From assembly GCA_006386115.1 (NCBI GenBank), contig VFIW01000158.1, positions 1 to 42,347 of the forward strand: 42,347 nucleotides of DNA, given 5' to 3'. The notes beneath the pieces were generated by a model. It saw only the letters and a program-made list of their open reading frames with translations. It did not search any database and was not told the origin of the DNA. The position numbers and the translations under genes are program-made. The DNA is from Globisporangium splendens (Eukaryota > Oomycota > Peronosporomycetes > Pythiales > Pythiaceae). Shown in pieces: positions 1 through 12,085 of this stretch. Each line of letters starts with the position of its first letter. Position 1 is the first letter of the stretch.

Positions 1-453
1 CCCCCTACATAACGACGCTGAGTTAACGATTGAAAAGTACAATAGGTTTCTTACTTGAAATGCCAAGTTTTGATGCTTTATACAATCACCATGCACAATA
101 CTTGGACCAACTCGAACCAACTATGTATTTGTGCAGGAAAAGTGAATGAGGATTATGCTGATTGGAGCATGCTGGACGTGTTCACTTTAAAGAGGTTTTT
201 CTTGCCAAACGAATGATGGAATCGAACCTAATCAAGTACTCGAGTGTTCGATGTCGTTGATTGATTTGTGTTCGAGTGCAGTGTGTTATCCGGATCCTCT
301 CTCCAATAACAGAGCATCTTGCAGTACTGAGAAAATTGGATACAAGAGACTTCACAGCAATTGAACACGTCCACAGTATGATTGTTGCAATGACTTTAAC
401 GATACGCACGCTATCCGTGAAAACAAAAACATGAATCGTTTCTACCTAAACGC
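1..453. other. Intergenic, no gene seen
   Basis: AT-richer sequence downstream of the SDR gene. It should hold that gene's 3' UTR and terminator. The only open frame (182-409, minus, 75 codons) shows no family features. No RNA gene was recognised. Confidence 0.5.
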
Positions 454-1429
454 CTACTTCTTCTCGAGATCCTCGTCGCTGTCCTTGATCAGCGCATGGG
501 GACGCGTCTGCTTGAACGTCTTCATGGAGTGGCCGACTCGCGCGAATCGAACAAGGAACTGCGCCAGCCAGTCGGGCATAATGTACATGAGCATCTCGAG
601 GAACGTCAGCAGTGACGGCATCACGAGTTTCCACTGGTTGCGGCGCACGGCGCGCACAATCTGGTCGGCCACGTATTCCGGGGACAACCACGTCGTGAAC
701 CGCGGCGGCGCGACGCCCTCGAACATCCCAGTCTTGATGAACGACGGGCACACCAGCGTGAGATGCACGCCGTCCTTGCCCATCGCCTGGAGCTCTTGAC
801 GCAGACTCATCATCAACCCCACTGCGGCAAACTTGCTCGCACCATAATCGACCATGCCGCCACTTCCAAAGAGCCCTGCCGCACTCGCAATCGACACAAT
901 GTGGCCGTGGTTGCGCTTGACCATCTGCGGCATGAACGCCTTGATCGTCCAGAAGTGCGACGTCACGTTCACGTCGAACGTCTTGCGGATCATGCGGTCG
1001 TTGCTCTCGAGGATCGGCTTGCCGCCGACGATACCGGCGTTGTTGACCAGAATATCAACCGCTCCGAATTGGTGCACGATGCTCTCGGCGACCGAGTACA
1101 CGCGCTCCTTGTCCGTGACGTCCATCTCGTAAAAGTGCGCGTCACCGCCGGCCGTGCGGATCTCGTCGACGACCTGTCCGCCCAGATGCGTGTTTAGGTC
1201 CCAGATGATCACGATCGCGCCGAGCTTAGCGAAGCGCAGCGACATGAGCCGCCCAATGCCCATGGCGCCGCCCGTGATGAGCACCACCTGACCCTTGACC
1301 GACTTCTGGAACCCGAAGAGACCGAACATGACGAGCGAGTGAAGCAGCGACTGGAGACAGCGAGAGTGAATGTGTGCGGCAGGACGTTACTTGCGGAATG
1401 AGCCCATTAGCGTAGCGGATGGCGCGCAT
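454..1429 (-). CDS. Short-chain dehydrogenase/reductase, SDR16C/RDH10-like, probably membrane-anchored
   Basis: This is an NAD(P)-dependent oxidoreductase of the classical SDR family. The long exon (454-1350) shows the Rossmann motif TGGAMGIGR near its start, the NNAG motif, the catalytic serine region (HIVSIASAAG) and the YGASK (YxxxK) active site. A hydrophobic stretch near the C-terminus (LLTFLEMLMYIMP) and overall layout resemble retinol or 17-beta-hydroxysteroid dehydrogenases of the SDR16C type, which sit on ER or lipid-droplet membranes; the substrate cannot be read from sequence. An ATG at 1329 would give 291 residues. I prefer an ATG at 1429: a 13-codon exon (1391-1429), a 40-nt GT...AG intron (1351-1390), then an in-frame join adding SLLHSLV, so that a hydrophobic anchor precedes the Rossmann fold. 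That intron is unusually short, so the start is uncertain. The enzyme call itself is firm. Confidence 0.88.
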
Positions 1430-2653
1430 TCCCTGCGGTCGCAGATAATAATGGACCTCTTCGTGAACAATAGCAATAGCGCGATGTTGACGGCAATGCT
1501 GGAGGCAGCAACGCGGTCGCCTCTCTTCGCCAAACGGACGTTTCGCTTGAGTTATGTATGTTTTGGGGAGAGATGACCTGCAGTGGGACTGATTATGGCT
1601 TTTGGATCGAGAAGAGTACTGATTGAAGCAAGAAAAAAGAAGCAAGCGGGCAACGTTCGTGCAACATTAGTCAAAATCGTACTTTGTTGAGATATTTCGG
1701 TGCAGATGCCAGTTGAAGTTGATGATTGATTGACAAGCATGGAAATGGGTACAAAGTATGAAAAGCTGCAACACGCAGAGTGTATCCATACGGTCCAAAG
1801 CTGATCTGTTTGCAGCGCAACAACGTAGAGATGCTTGTAGACAACTATCCGTATCACACACCTAGTCGTTCCTGAGGATGGTGTGCGGTCGCGTTTGCCA
1901 GAACGTGCACTCAGGTAAGGCTCGCATCTGGCGCCGCGCCTGTAAATTGTCGAACGACGACGATGAGCCTGCGACAACGAAGAGGCAGGCAGTTGTCTGG
2001 TGCAGACGTGCCCATTGCGCGCATCCCCACGGAACCTTCCACGTGTTGGGCAATCCCACATGAGAGGCAATTTGGTGGAAACCTCCATTCGGAAACGGAA
2101 AAAATCGAACCCAAGGATGCTGCGAGCCAGCACCAGTCAGTCCAATGGACCGGCGGCTTGAGAATGGCCCTCAGGCGCCTGTTTTACTGTGAACACAAGG
2201 CGCAGGGGGCGCACGAGCGGTGCTCGCGATCATGTCATTTCGCGAAAATGCTCAAGAGCGCAAGCGAGGATATCTTTCGCCTTGGAACGCCCATTCTTTC
2301 AAGTAGCTCAAACCCTCTTTATTGTTGTTATTGTGGCGACACTCTCTCCTGCCCGATTGAAGCTGAGGCAGCTAAGTGCTCTAAGGCGCTCTCAAAGGCG
2401 AGCGTCTTGATGTCTGGATGAGGATCTCGCAATTCTGTCATCGTGCCGGAGCTCTCCTGGTTCAAGTGTAGCCAGAGTTGGACGGGGTCCGATACAAGCC
2501 AGTTGCAACAGCAACAGTGAGTCTCCAGGCGGCACTTGACGCGTTTCGTTGTCCCTCAACTCGGTCGTCAAAGGGATCAGGCTATGGGGCTATGGCGCCT
2601 ATCGCTTCTCGTACATTTGGGCAAATGCGTAAGGAAAACGAGGTCACGTAGCT
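1430..2653. other. Intergenic, 1.2 kb
   Basis: This region lies between the start of the SDR gene and the 3' end of the next minus-strand gene. Several short overlapping frames occur on both strands (longest 193 codons, 1552-2133, minus). None has a recognisable domain, and the longest reads as mixed basic low-information sequence. I see no gene here. Confidence 0.5.
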
Positions 2654-4877
2654 TCACTTTCGTTTCTTCTTGGCGTTGAGCTTTTCACGGTAAAACTTGA
2701 TGAATGCGACCGTGCCGTCAAACTCCTTGAGTAACGCGTCGAACGCGGCTTCAAATGCTTGAAAGTCGCCGACGTCGCTCTCGGCGATCTCGTGCATGAG
2801 CTTCGCGACCTGGACTTGGACCCTCCGCGCACATACAAACTCGGACGCACGCGCCGTGAACTCGAGGATCTCGACCAGGGACCCGCGGTTGTACGTTTCC
2901 ATCGCGCGATGCAAGTTCGGGATCATCTGCGTCTCACAGAGTTCCACGTACCCTTCGAGCATCTCGCCCACGGCCGCGCGGTTCTGCAAGTACACTTCCA
3001 TCATCGCTTTCGTGTCGATCGGCGCAATCATTTCCATCTCCTGCTCAGATGGGAGCATGCGGTGTCTTTGTCTCAGGTCGGACGCTTCTGGATCCACTGG
3101 GTTCCCAAAGACATCGAAGCCGTCACCTGGGTACTCGATGGGGCATGTGCGACTATCGAACGTGAAGGTCTCGCCCACGCCTTGCTCCTGTGCGAGTTGT
3201 TCCACACGCGAGTATGGCTTTCGGCCGCCTCGGCGGGTTGCATTGCTGAACAGCTCTTCATGCATCCTCTGGAAATGCCCGCCGATGCCATGGTAATCCC
3301 TCATATGCGATTGCGCGAGAAGTCCAACGTGTTTAAAGCGATCACGAAAGCGCGTGGCCAATGGCGACAGCCCCATGCGCGCATGCTCTTCGGCCACGGG
3401 GGCTTCTTGCGCCGTTCGCTCTTTGAACTTGATGATGTCGAGTATGTGCTCGTCTTGGAGCGCAAATAACTTGAAAAACCGATCTTGGTCGTGGAATCGT
3501 GGCTCTTCTTGTTGAGCCTGGTGGAAAGCAAATACAAATACAAGTTAAAAGCGGTATCGAGACTTGCACCCCATGTCGTTTTGCTAAGTGAGAGGTTACC
3601 TTGGGTAAGTACGCCTTGACTGGTGCCGGGCATCCGACGGTAGCCGGTGCTTGGATGTTGTTTCGGATTAATTCGTCATCCGAGAGCGCGAGCATTTTCA
3701 ACTGTGGCGCTTCTCTCACTTTTGTGCCAAGCACACCTCCTTGCTCCCACGACACCTCGTCAGTCCCAACACTAAGCTGCAACCAGACTGCATCGCCGTA
3801 GCAAATCGTGTTAGCGCTTCGAACATCTGTGAGATCAATCAACGTGAAAATCGCGCGGTCTTTGCAGCCCTTGATTTGAGGAATCTGTAAGCTCTCGAGT
3901 GACTGCACGCGCACCTGTCCATCCAGGCTTCCGATCATCATCAGATGGCCATTGAAGAGCTCAAAGGCGACACTGCAGCCGTAGTACAACTTGGACTGCT
4001 GGGAATTGAAGTCGTTGCGCAACTTCTCAGCATCTGATAGCATTGTCGCTGGCACTGCTGTTGATGCCGCGCCACCAGGTACGGCGTTTTGTGCACTTGA
4101 AGGCAGCGCGCCAATCCCAGATTTCGGCTCACCAACAACTGCTGTCAGAATTGTCTGACCATTATTGGTAATGTTGGTATTCGGGGTCGCTCCAGTGCCA
4201 GCACCTAAACTTGGAATCTGCGCCATGGACGCGGACGTGCCTAATGCTTGAATTCGCTTGATGATCTCAGTGGAATTGAATCCTGTGCTGGTTCCCACGC
4301 CTTTTTTCGCGTTTGGAGACACGCCAGAGCCCATGCCGGCACTTTGAAGGGCATTTCTCTTGCTTCCAGCGATCAGTTGACTCAGAGTGGCACTATTCTT
4401 TGCCGCATTTTCTCCAGGACTTGAGTTTGACAATGGATGCAGCTCGGGTAAGCTATTCACATACTTCATTCCCCCTGCTTTGCTGAGCCGTTTATATTGA
4501 GCACTACCATGTTGGGCCGCAGCAGCAGTACCTTTCGACAATTTCCTTTTCTGCAGTGCATTGTCTGCGCCAGCGTTACCAGCAGCAATTGTATCATACG
4601 GACCTGTTGGCCTTTCAACGCGGCGACTACCACGGTGCTGTCGTGTTTGCGCGAGTTTTTCCTCGGCGTCATCGTCATCTTCGTCGTCACCCTCGGCGAA
4701 ATCCAAAGATGTTTTCCGGAGCTGACGGCCACTTGGAGTCGACTCTTTCTGTCGAGACAGTGGAGTCATCCGCTCCTGCACAGTTTCCATATACTGCCAA
4801 ACATTCGACGTTCGGCCAAATGCTCGCGGTCGATGCGTAGACACAGCTGCATTCTGCAGGGCTGGAACATGGGTCAT
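2654..4877 (-). CDS. Conserved-looking protein of unknown function, two exons, about 713 aa
   Basis: Not recognised. Exon 1 (3600-4877) starts at an ATG at 4877. The open frame continues upstream to 5129, but that part lacks coding character. An 82-nt intron (3518-3599, GTAACC...CAG) joins in phase 0 to exon 2 (2654-3517). The first 260 residues or so are low-complexity and charged (an EGDDEDDDDAEE run, then Ser/Gly/Ala/Asn-rich sequence). A folded middle follows (4020-3600), with a pattern like a beta-trefoil or MIR repeat (FELFNGHLMMIGSLDGQVRV, then YGDAVWLQLS). The C-terminal 280 residues are mostly helical and end in a basic tail, AKKKRK, which could be a nuclear signal. It is head-to-head with the decayed WD-type gene to its right. 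The gene model is solid; the function is open. Confidence 0.75.
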
Positions 4878-5240
4878 TACGCAGAAGCTTGGCCGCTTCT
4901 TGATAAAATAGTCGATCTGAGGGGTGAATTTTGCCGGTAAAAAGTCTTTAAAACCGCGCGAAGCTAAAAACAGCACCCTAGAAAAGCTCCATTTGAGCCG
5001 TGACGGATTTGAAGAACGCACAACCTGTGGGAAGAGTGTAGAAATCGACGTTGTAGGCAACTGGAGTGCACTGAAAGCATGTTCTTGTACGTGGCCCATT
5101 GGTACGATATTTCGCAGGGACATTTGCATTCATGATCAAATCCGTTGGGAGAGCACCTGGAAGGTATGAGCTTCATTTCGACAGCGTAGCTTCCGCTGAG
5201 CAAATACTCACTTTCTGACTTGGGCCAAAACGACTTACAG

Positions 5241-7756
5241 GAAGTGCTTGAAAACCACGAGGATGTGCGTTGTGGACTCATTCTGCCGGATTTGTTCATT
5301 CACACGCTTGAAGAAAACAACGTCTTCCTCCAAAAGAAGACAGCGCGAGTGCTTGTGCGGCAGTTCCAGGTCGCAAATGGCGGCATCCAGATCGCGAAGT
5401 TCCTGAACTGGGTGAAACTATCACGCCCCACAGATCATATCGACCCCGATCTTGCGTTTGCGCGTCTCCCACAGCCATATCGCTGAATTGTAAAGATTCT
5501 GGAATCTGATATCCTCGATGCGTCGTGGGAGTTGATCAAAGCGCAGAGCGTGCGATACAAAGCCGAAGCGATGGCCGCACTATCGTTGACGCCTCGCTCG
5601 ACGCGATTGCTTGCCCTCAGCAATCAAGACGAGGTCTTCGAGGTAGACGACTATGAAGCAGCAAAGAAACGATGCTGTAAGGTCAGTACGAGGAAGACGA
5701 TGGTAAACTCGCAGCGTCCTGCTTGTGTAACTCAACATGAGAGCTTACCTCTCGTCATAGTCACTCTGGACGGCACCAATGTGGAAAGTGAGACTCAGTC
5801 GAAGATTGAGCTGCACGCGTACAACTCGGTGACGTGTGAGTTGCTCGTCACTCATTCTTTCGACTTGAACCAGGATGCAGAAGTGCCTCTCGACACGGCG
5901 TCCTCGGTGTCTCGGAAACGCGCTTGCGTGGCTGGCGTGACTCCAATTTTCACTCGGTCCTGCCACGATTCTTCTGTGACGTGTGTTGTTGGAGTTTCCA
6001 TCACAGAATATTCAACAACGACCTCAACCGACAACGATTATCCAGAGCCACAAACGACCTAGAACGCTCAAGTTCACATCTTCCAAATTAGCGGCGTCAA
6101 CACCCCGCATTTTTCTGGTACAGCCGCTGCCATTGCGCTAATATCGATCCAACTGATTGCGAGCGCAAAATTCCCAGCCTTGGTGGGGGTTGAACTATCA
6201 CCCGACGCACAATTCGTCGCGCTCTCTGCGGCTTCTGGTGGCATCACAGTCTTCAAGCTTCCAAACGAGTTAGACGTGGCGGAATCGGGCGAGGGACTCA
6301 GCCCTGTTGACTTAAACTCCTCAAGTGCGTTCATGCTAATCGGCAACGATGTCGTGCCAGGAACGAGTTCGCTTGTTAAAGCACATTTTCTGGTCACACC
6401 ATCACTTTCTTCAAGCACAACAATCTACGACAAACCAATGGAAGCGTACGCAATTGTCGTCTGCTGTCGAACCAAATTGCAAAAGTACCTGCTGCCAAAC
6501 AGGTGTCCACCATCGAAGATTTCCTCTGCGCAAACGCCAAGCCACTCGTGGGACCGCGTTGCACCAATTACTACCTCAGCCACGGACTCAACGACGCAGT
6601 ATCTGACCGTCATATTGGAAAACGGCTCCGTCATTGTCTGGGACGTCTTGGTGGAAACCGATCACGCATACTTGCCTCCGTGTTCTGCAACAGCGAAGAC
6701 GCTTCGAGCTCTTGCTAGTAAAGCGGATTCGGTTCCCGATGCTCTTGTCATATTCCGTGATGAATACGTGGTCGCATTTTCGGCTTCGACCCAGCAAGTA
6801 TGCTTTTACGATATCAAAGACCAAGCCAAGGTTCAGCTTCTTCGGGTCGTCACTCCGCCGGCGGCACCTTCTTCCCGCCTAAGAAGCACCTCAGACGGAG
6901 TCAGCATCCTGCTTCTAGTCAAGACCACCAGAGTATTGGATGTTCCGATCGCGATGGTTGGATACTCGAATGGGTTCTTGGTGCTGTATGACATGCGGAA
7001 CGCAGAAGCCATCGGATCCATCTGATTCCGCGCGACGGTACCCAGCAATTCAATGAACAATGCAACCGTAGCTTCACCACACGCTATATGTTTAGCTCAC
7101 GATACGTCACTCGAGATTTTTGACTGGTATCAAGTATTCCTGACGAGCTTCCCTTCTTTTGAGAACCTGCTCATGCAGCAAAATCTCGCATGTGTAAGTC
7201 TCATGCTGTCTATCGTGCTTAGTTCGTTTTCATACCACGGCGCGACGTACTCGCACGAACCAATAAAACTTGTCGTTTACCTGTAGGATGTTGCCAACTC
7301 GAAGCGCTTGTTTCTCTCCAGCCTTGCAAGCCCGTTGATTGCTCCTCCGTCGTCGCTGTCAGAATTCAGGAACGACTCCATCGACAAGATCTTGCGCCGA
7401 ACTGCTGGATTGACGAGCCCCAATTCTCCAACTCGCAACGTAAGCAAAACAGCACTCGGCTCGAGCGACTCGGCAGCTGGCATTGTGCACCAACTAAAAT
7501 CGTCCCCGGGTGCACCGCATTCTCTCGAGGAAATCTGGAGCTCTCACTGCTTCCTGAGGTTGCATTCAGACCATGTAAACGCAGTGCTGAACTTCGGTTT
7601 GCTCAATTCTGCGCCGACCTGGGCACAACGATGACAAAAGAGAAGGAAACCAAAATACACCGACGAAGAAAAGAACTGATCAAGGCATTAACAACTGGGT
7701 CTTGGCGAAACACATACGCAGCCGTTAAAGCACGAGCCAATACTAAATACATGTAG
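5241..7756 (+). pseudogene. Decayed WD-repeat/beta-propeller-like gene with three in-frame stops
   Basis: Three blocks read as one protein: 5241-5676, 5761-7193 and 7322-7756. They are joined by introns 5677-5760 (84 nt) and 7194-7321 (128 nt, good pyrimidine tract), which keep the reading. A further exon may end at 5163 (intron 5164-5240), but it has no ATG. Beta-propeller-like strands recur (ALSAASGGITVFKLP, TVILENGSVIVWDVL, IAMVGYSNGFLVLYDMRN), and the C-terminus is basic. The frame is broken by TGA at 5484, TAG at 6060 and TGA at 7023. Sequence on both sides of each stop stays coding-like, and no small intron removes any of them. Each stop is one C-to-T change from CGA, CAG and CGA. A ciliary WD protein such as WDR93 is possible but only a guess. 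I favour a recent pseudogene over readthrough. Confidence 0.65.
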
Positions 7757-7781
7757 ACCTCTTACATTCCTTCACGTCACG

Positions 7782-10700
7782 TCACTCTTTCAGCGGGAAC
7801 TCGAACGGACTCTGGCCAAACTTCCAGCATTTTGAAGCTTTCAGCGGTCGTTTCGGGACTTTGCGGTACTGCAACGATGAATGCGGCACACCAGACACCT
7901 TCCTTCGCTTGACTCCGACTTGACTTGACGTGTCGTCGTCTGCAGCCTCCTCAACACAATGGTCGTCTTCCACATTCTCGATAAGCCCTCTGCGAATTAA
8001 CTGGTTCAATGCGGCGGTGATCAGCGACAGCGTGACAGAGCTGCCTCCAATCTTAAACTTAGCATCACGATTTACGGCACGAACCAGCTCGGAGATGCTG
8101 CTGTTGTGTCGCAGATCCATCGCTTCCAGCAAACACGCAGAGATTTGTTCCACTGACGGCTGATTCTCCATGGGTGCATTGATGATGTTCTCTGAACCAT
8201 CTGCATCCACGCTCGGACTGGTCGCCTGCGCTCCTCCGTCAGCGCTCCCTGCTGCTTCGACAGAGCTTGTATTTCCCTTCGTCTTCGATACCATCGAGTC
8301 TGGGGACACGTACATGCTGCTACTCCTGTACTGATCGTCTCGGTGATATGTTCTTCCTTCATGCTCGAAAGCCAGAGTCGACGATTCTGAAGTATATGTC
8401 TTGCGTAGCTGCCCCGTGCTCGCGTATAGTAGCTCGGAATAACTGAGTTTACCTCTTTTCGATCGAAAGAAGCCAGTACCCCCACCATTGTTTCCTCCTC
8501 CAACTTGTCCGGGCATAGGGTACCAGTTTTGAGAACTCGGCAGTGGTGAGGCTCCAAGCGGCTCCTGGTCCACTTCTTCCGGAATCGAACAACTGGCTCG
8601 TGTAGGATCCCAGTGATTCATCGAGCAATACCATTTATCGGGTAGAGTTGACGACTTGATGTGCTGAGGCAGCTTCCGCCACTTATTGCATTTCTCGCAT
8701 TGAGCCCATTCCAGCACAGCCTTCTTGATCCCATCTGGCTTCACCTTTCGTCCTTTTCCTCCACCGATCGGGACGCTCGTGGGAAAGCCGCTGGGCGATT
8801 GAGAGCTAGTGTGCGCAGAGTGAGATGCTCCAGGAACTCCACCAGCACTGACCTGTCCACCAGCAGTGGAACCTCCGCTATTGGCCCCACGAGGTGTTGC
8901 AGGCGGAACATTATCCGATGCACTTGAACCACTCTGACTCGCTGTCTGATGCGTTCCTTTTGGCGGTTTTCCAGACTTTGCAGGTTTCAGCGGTGCATCC
9001 GGGATGCTTACAGCAACCGATTGCTGAGCAACAGGAGGGATCTCGGACGAAGCAACAGCAGCGGACGAAGATGTTTCGCCAGTCGGTTTGTGCTTCTTTG
9101 TTGGCCTTGCTGACGACGAGCCGCCTTTCTTGGACTGCGACTTCAGTAAGAATGTGTCTACCTCTGGTGGATTAGGCGCCGAACAATTCGCGATCTCAGG
9201 AGCCCACGTATTCAGGTGGCAATACCAAACTGCGGGGAGCAAGTTAAAGTCGATTGAGGACGGAACGACTCGCCACTTCCCACATTGAGCATTTTCACAT
9301 TGCACCCACTTCACTTCTCGGTATTTTTCCTTCAGTTTCAGCTTCATCTTTCGTTTCTTTGCCTTGCTTTCTTGTTTCTTTGACAGTTTACTACCCTTCT
9401 CGTCAGCAGTTGGCGTGTCAACTCCTTCGACAGCTGCTTTTTTGCTCGTGTTGCTGCCAGACGAATGTGACGATCCTTCACCATCAGACAATGCAAAAGC
9501 CGTAGGATTCGAATTGTCAGGTTGCTGTTTCACTTTGATTTTGCCACTGCTTCTCTTGACATGCGAACCACTTTTCTGCTTCTTGGATGCAGCATCGACG
9601 ACCTCTTCGGCAACAGCGCATGATGCATACGCCGAATCCCATGTGTTCATCTTACAGTACCAGCGTTCTGGCATCGAGTTCAAATCGATATCCTTTGGGA
9701 CAGTACGCCATTTCTTGCAGCTATCACACTGCACCCATTTTGCTTCTTCCGCGTTCGCTTCAGTCTTCTCACTGTCATCTTCATCATCTGGACCTCTTTT
9801 CTTGCTTCGTTTCTCGTCGCGCTTCGCATCTGTAGGTGCATCCCCTTCACTCTTTGTCTTCTTCTTCTTTTTCTTCTTGTTTGCTCTTGCTAAGCTCGCC
9901 ATATCCACTGCGCCGCTACGAGGAGTCCCGACTGATGAACGTCGCCGTGACGACAAAGTCGAAGATCCTCCTGGTCCTTCATCATCTCCGTCTTCACCTT
10001 CGCTGACAGAAATCTTTAGAGACGAATCTTCTACTTCGACACCACGGGGCGTTTTCAACTCGCTGTTCATTGGCGAGCCTGAAATCTGTTGCGACAAATC
10101 GCTAAGTTCACGCTTCTGTTTCTTGCTGCCTTTTCGTTCTGAATTGTCCTTAAATAGAGACTGACGAACCAGGTCCTTGCCATCGGTTGACGAAGACGAA
10201 AAGCTTTCTCGTCGTACCTTTCGCTCGGATTTTGACTTTTTCTCTCCGCTTGACTGACTTGCGCTGACCGAATCACTTGCACTATGACCTGACTCGTCTG
10301 GTTCAGCACGGCTGGTGCTTGGCAAACTCGGGCGCGGTTGAATGGTAGATGACGGGCTTCGCGACTGCTCAACGATAGCTGAATCTGCTAATGGAGCTGG
10401 AGTTGGAGGTTGGGGCTCTCGCTTTACGCTAGACAATCCTTCGTCCTCGGATGGTGTCTTCACTGCAGTAGGCTGCAGGACAGCGTCGTTCGAGTTCATT
10501 GGAGTGACTTCAGGTGCTGCTGCCTCTTCCTCGTGCTTTGGTTTCGGGACTGGGCTCTCCACGTTGTCTAACTCGTCATCACTTCGCCCGAGAGCCTCAT
10601 CAAGACGCGCTTTGATCTTTCCAGGGCTTTCAAAGAATGTAGATGTGGCTGGAGATATCGCCTCAGTGTGCGACGCAGGAATTGCAGGAATCGTGATCGA

Positions 10701-12085
10701 GTCGGAAGATGCCACTTCGCGCTTTACAACAGCGCCAGCATCGGATAGCGCATCACCGTCGTCTTCATCCTCGTCATCATCACTGTCTGTCCGCGTCGAT
10801 GCCTTTTTCTTTCCCTTTGAAGATTCTTTGTCCACGTCGTCGTCGTCATCATGGCTGCGTTCCCTCGATTCGTGTTTCTTCATTTTTTTGCGTTTCTTCT
10901 TCTTCTTCTTTTTCTCGCGCTTCGAACTCTTGGAGAGTTTTTTCGAGCTACTACTCGTCATTCCACCCGTCGTCACGGAAGCTTCGGATTTTATATCCTC
11001 GTCATTGTCCGCTCGTCGATCCCTCGAGCGCTGTTTCTCGGTATCTGACGTGGACAGCATTCGACTCGACTGTTTCGTTGATACTGTGCTCTTGCCGTCG
11101 GAAAAAGCATCCGCAGCGGTCACGATCACGACTGGCGCAGCAGCACGTTCACTCGCGTCGTGCTTGGGGCAGATAATCCGTCTCCCAGGAAAGTTCAGCG
11201 CACAGCTTTTCGGCAAACAACTAGTATGGTACGCGACTGGGCACCGCATGCAACGCACGGATTCTTTCTTTGCCCCCGACTGCTCACACGCAGCACACGT
11301 ATGGAGCTGTTGGATCATCAACAAAAAGAAGATAACAGGCAAACATTAGAAAGAGAAAAAAATCGTCTGGCCAGCGACAGACACACACTGCGTGAATACT
11401 AAACGTACCGGACAGATGAAGTGTTTGTTGGAGCCCGCAATCCTTGCGAGCGGCAGATTCGTGATGCACTCGGGATGATAAAACTTTCCACACGACAACG
11501 CGCGGCATTTCCGCACCGGACGCAGATCCTCCGCATTCGCAACAGACGACGCTGCTGGAGCGCCAGACGTCGGCGCAGGCGATCCTTCCGGGCTACTCGA
11601 GACGCCGAGACGCTTACAGTAGAAGCACACGTGCGCATTGCTCGTGCAACTCGGACACATCCAGGTCTCTTTCGCAGGCGGCTCTCTGTTTATTCCGAGA
11701 CACCGCAGGTGAAACGCCGACACACATGGTCCAGTACACAGGTACAAGTCGCCCTCTCGCTCGCACACGAGGCAGATATCATCCACCTGTCATACAACAC
11801 ACACAACCTTCCTGTAAGCTGTTGTTCTCCCCCTTCGTACACCCCAGCAAGCGCGTCATACGCACTCACCTTTGCGCTCTCGTTCGCCCCTTGCGGCTGC
11901 ACGTTCGACGCCGCATCTGCTGCCACTGCGCGGGCTCCTGCCTGCTGCTGGAGCTGCGCCTGCAGCTTCTTGCGGTGCTTCTGGTGCAGCGGCTTGGAGA
12001 TGAGCACCGTGTCGGAGCTGGAGCTGGAGCTGGAGCCTCCGGAGCTGCTGTCGGAGCTGTCGCCGCTGTCCCTACGCGTCTCCAT
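7782..12085 (-). CDS. Nuclear chromatin reader with NSD-like PHD fingers and three CW-type zinc fingers
   Basis: There are three exons: 11870-12085, 11409-11786 and 7782-11306. Introns of 83 and 102 nt both fall in phase 0. The product is about 1372 aa. Exon 1 encodes a Ser-rich start. Exon 2 plus the start of exon 3 give a run of Cys/His PHD fingers like those of NSD methyltransferases (DDICLVCEREGDLYLC, FHLRCLGI, HVCFYCKRLG, CGKFYHPEC, then CAACEQSG...CPVAYHTSC). No SET or PWWP domain follows. Instead there is a long Ser/Lys/Asp-rich region and three CW fingers, at about 9605-9746, 9165-9315 and 8570-8715, each with the W..C..C.KWR...W.C..N.W....C pattern. Near the C-terminus (about 7980-8160) is a helical segment like a winged helix. 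CW and PHD modules bind histone H3 tails, so a role in reading H3K4 methylation is likely. No catalytic domain is visible. Confidence 0.88.

Noticed and set aside
1552..2133. 193-codon minus-strand frame
   Set aside because: Low-information basic sequence without domain or homology pattern.
7308..7634. Continuation of the WD-type frame in its original register
   Set aside because: Splicing at 7321/7322 (good pyrimidine tract) gives a frame that stays open to 7756 with a more protein-like, basic end. The other register is a shadow.
5241..7756. Alternative nuclear genetic code explaining the in-frame stops
   Set aside because: TGA, TAG and TAA all appear as normal terminators in neighbouring genes, so reassignment is not supported.
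10342..11349. 335-codon plus-strand frame
   Set aside because: It is the mirror of the Ser/Asp/Lys-rich region of the PHD/CW gene. It reads as runs of Ser and Phe, typical of an antisense shadow.
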